Source: Helicobacter saguini (lineage in GTDB: Bacteria > Campylobacterota > Campylobacteria > Campylobacterales > Helicobacteraceae). Taken from it: DNA of 64,000 nt. Numbering within the stretch: position 1 is the stretch's first letter; each line of letters starts with the position of its first letter. The stretch is taken from NCBI RefSeq assembly GCF_000762875.2, contig NZ_JRMP02000005.1:100626-164625 (forward strand). Direction: 5' to 3'. Position numbers and translations under genes: made by a program. Of the stretch, positions 63,261-64,000 are shown one piece after another. A model generated the notes under the pieces. The model worked only from the letters and a program-made list of their open reading frames with translations, did not search any database and had not been told where the DNA came from.

Positions 63261-64000
63261 TTTTGCAAGAAATACTAAAAGATAGCCATTATAAGCTTGA
63301 TTTATTTGATGAAGATTCTATAAATAATTTAGAATCTAGAATCTTTATAAAAGAAACTAAGCATACAAACGGGGGGGGGGGGGTAAAGCCCTTAAAATCA
63401 CAAGCAACTTTAGAATCTACAACATCCTTAGAATCTAAAACGCCAGAATCTAAAATAACTTTAGAATCTAAAACAACAGAATCTAATAAAAAGATTGCAT
63501 ACTTTACAACCTGCCTTGTGCGACAAAAAGAAGTAAAACTTAGCCCTGAAGAAATCGTGCGACAATTATATTTGGATAAATTAATTAATGAGTATAAATA
63601 TCCAAAAGATAGAATAAAGTTAGAATATCCTATAAGCTTTGGTCGCGATACTAAAAGAGCGGACATTGTGATATTTAATAAAGATGATAAAGATTCCATT
63701 TATATCGTAGTGGAATTAAAAAAGCCAAACGCAAAAGATGGCCTAGAGCAGTTAAAAAGCTACGCACACGCTACAGGTGCGCCCTTAGCAGTGTGGAGTA
63801 ATGGACAAACTTGCTTAATTTATCATAGAAAAAATCCAAATACTTTTATAAATATGAATCATTTACCACGTAACAATCAAAGTATAAAAGAAGTATTAAA
63901 TGAAAGTTTTAAATATATTGATTTATTGCAAGTGGATACATTAAGCAAGGGGAATAAAGACTATGATTTAAAAAGCAGAATCTTAAGGATAGAGGATGAT
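63257..64000 (+). CDS. HsdR N-terminal domain protein, phase-variable (3' end outside window)
   Basis: Open for 248 codons from the ATG at 63257 to the window edge. Codons 39-42 are a 13-G tract (HTNGGGGVKP), now in frame. Residues about 80-185 match the HsdR N-terminal nuclease-like domain: KLSPEEIVRQLYLDKLINEY, RADIVIFNKDD, IYIVVELKKP (PD-(D/E)xK pattern), LEQLKSYAHATGAPLAVWSN. Relatives in Helicobacter are fused to an N6-adenine methyltransferase or precede one. Because the missing C-terminus is unknown, the type (I, IIG or other) is open. An ESK/LES insert lies between tract and domain (about 48-75). Confidence 0.75.
   Translation, partial: MILQEILKDSHYKLDLFDEDSINNLESRIFIKETKHTNGGGGVKPLKSQATLESTTSLESKTPESKITLESKTTESNKKIAYFTTCLVRQKEVKLSPEEIVRQLYLDKLINEYKYPKDRIKLEYPISFGRDTKRADIVIFNKDDKDSIYIVVELKKPNAKDGLEQLKSYAHATGAPLAVWSNGQTCLIYHRKNPNTFINMNHLPRNNQSIKEVLNESFKYIDLLQVDTLSKGNKDYDLKSRILRIEDD
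63371..63383 (+). repeat. Poly-G tract (13) in the HsdR-like gene
   Basis: Thirteen G after CATACAAAC and before GTAAAGCCC, the cassette flanks shared with 13397. Present state is ON; a length giving GGG-TAA would stop translation at about codon 43. Confidence 0.9.

Noticed and set aside
10219..63383. Poly-G tracts as sequencing artefacts
   Set aside because: Shared flanks, positions at coherent frame points and known contingency loci in Helicobacter argue for real tracts, though exact lengths may be off by one or two.

Overview
The window reads as the chromosome of an AT-rich epsilonproteobacterium, most likely an enterohepatic Helicobacter. Supporting signs are a Helicobacter-type ferritin, EF-P, GalU, DprA, aminofutalosine deaminase, a processing-protease-like M16 protein, several small outer-membrane barrels ending in Phe, and frequent TATAAT -10 boxes after T-rich DNA. 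The species cannot be fixed from this view. No rRNA, prophage, insertion sequence or CRISPR array was found.

Layout. 1-6.6 kb: 3' part of a cyclophilin, a secreted trypsin-like protein, a four-tRNA cluster (Pro, His, Arg, Arg) running into efp, a broken gene, pyrC, a CoA-binding protein and prfB. 6.7-9.1 kb: two outer-membrane proteins and an isolated nuoA. 9.1-14.6 kb: a minus-strand glycan-modification operon (two related acetyltransferases, a hexapeptide acyltransferase, a GNAT protein, a sugar formyltransferase) with four long G/C tracts. 14.7-27.2 kb: rdgB, ferritin, carA, ybeY, an M16 protein, malic enzyme, two oligopeptide/nickel ABC ATPases, ppa, bioG-bioC and purF. 27.2-31.3 kb: an O-acetylation pair (MBOAT plus SGNH protein) with a decayed MBOAT copy. 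31.3-46 kb: dprA, a Dsb protein, lpxK, aldehyde dehydrogenase, aminofutalosine deaminase, galU and pbpC. 46-59 kb: a dihydroorotase-like protein, xseB, rpmE, alaS, barrels intact and broken, tonB, a membrane protein and a phase-OFF DUF2972 gene. 59.3-64 kb: aroC, sucD, bioB, a GtrA protein and the start of a phase-variable HsdR-like gene.

The striking feature is repeat biology rather than any single gene. The heptamer AGAATCT/AGATTCT (AGAWTCT, with a GANTC core) saturates genes and spacers. Inside genes it produces Asp/Glu-Ser-Lys/Ile tracts inserted in frame between conserved blocks of ordinary enzymes (PyrC, LpxK, PurF, BioB, PBP1C, AlaRS, the MBOAT protein). Further dispersed elements sit within these inserts: a 127-bp element shared at 123/127 identity by purF and alaS; hairpins with unrelated stems but similar loops that carry four-run G-quadruplex motifs; a GGGTGGTGGGTGGG signature; a short inverted element read as HVERSET; and a poly-G switch with similar flanks in seven genes.

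At least seven tracts of 11-16 G/C can phase-vary sugar, lipid or peptidoglycan modification and a restriction/modification-type gene. The DUF2972 gene is out of frame in this assembly and would be restored by losing one G or gaining two. All annotation is by reading the sequence; no database search or computed count was run.
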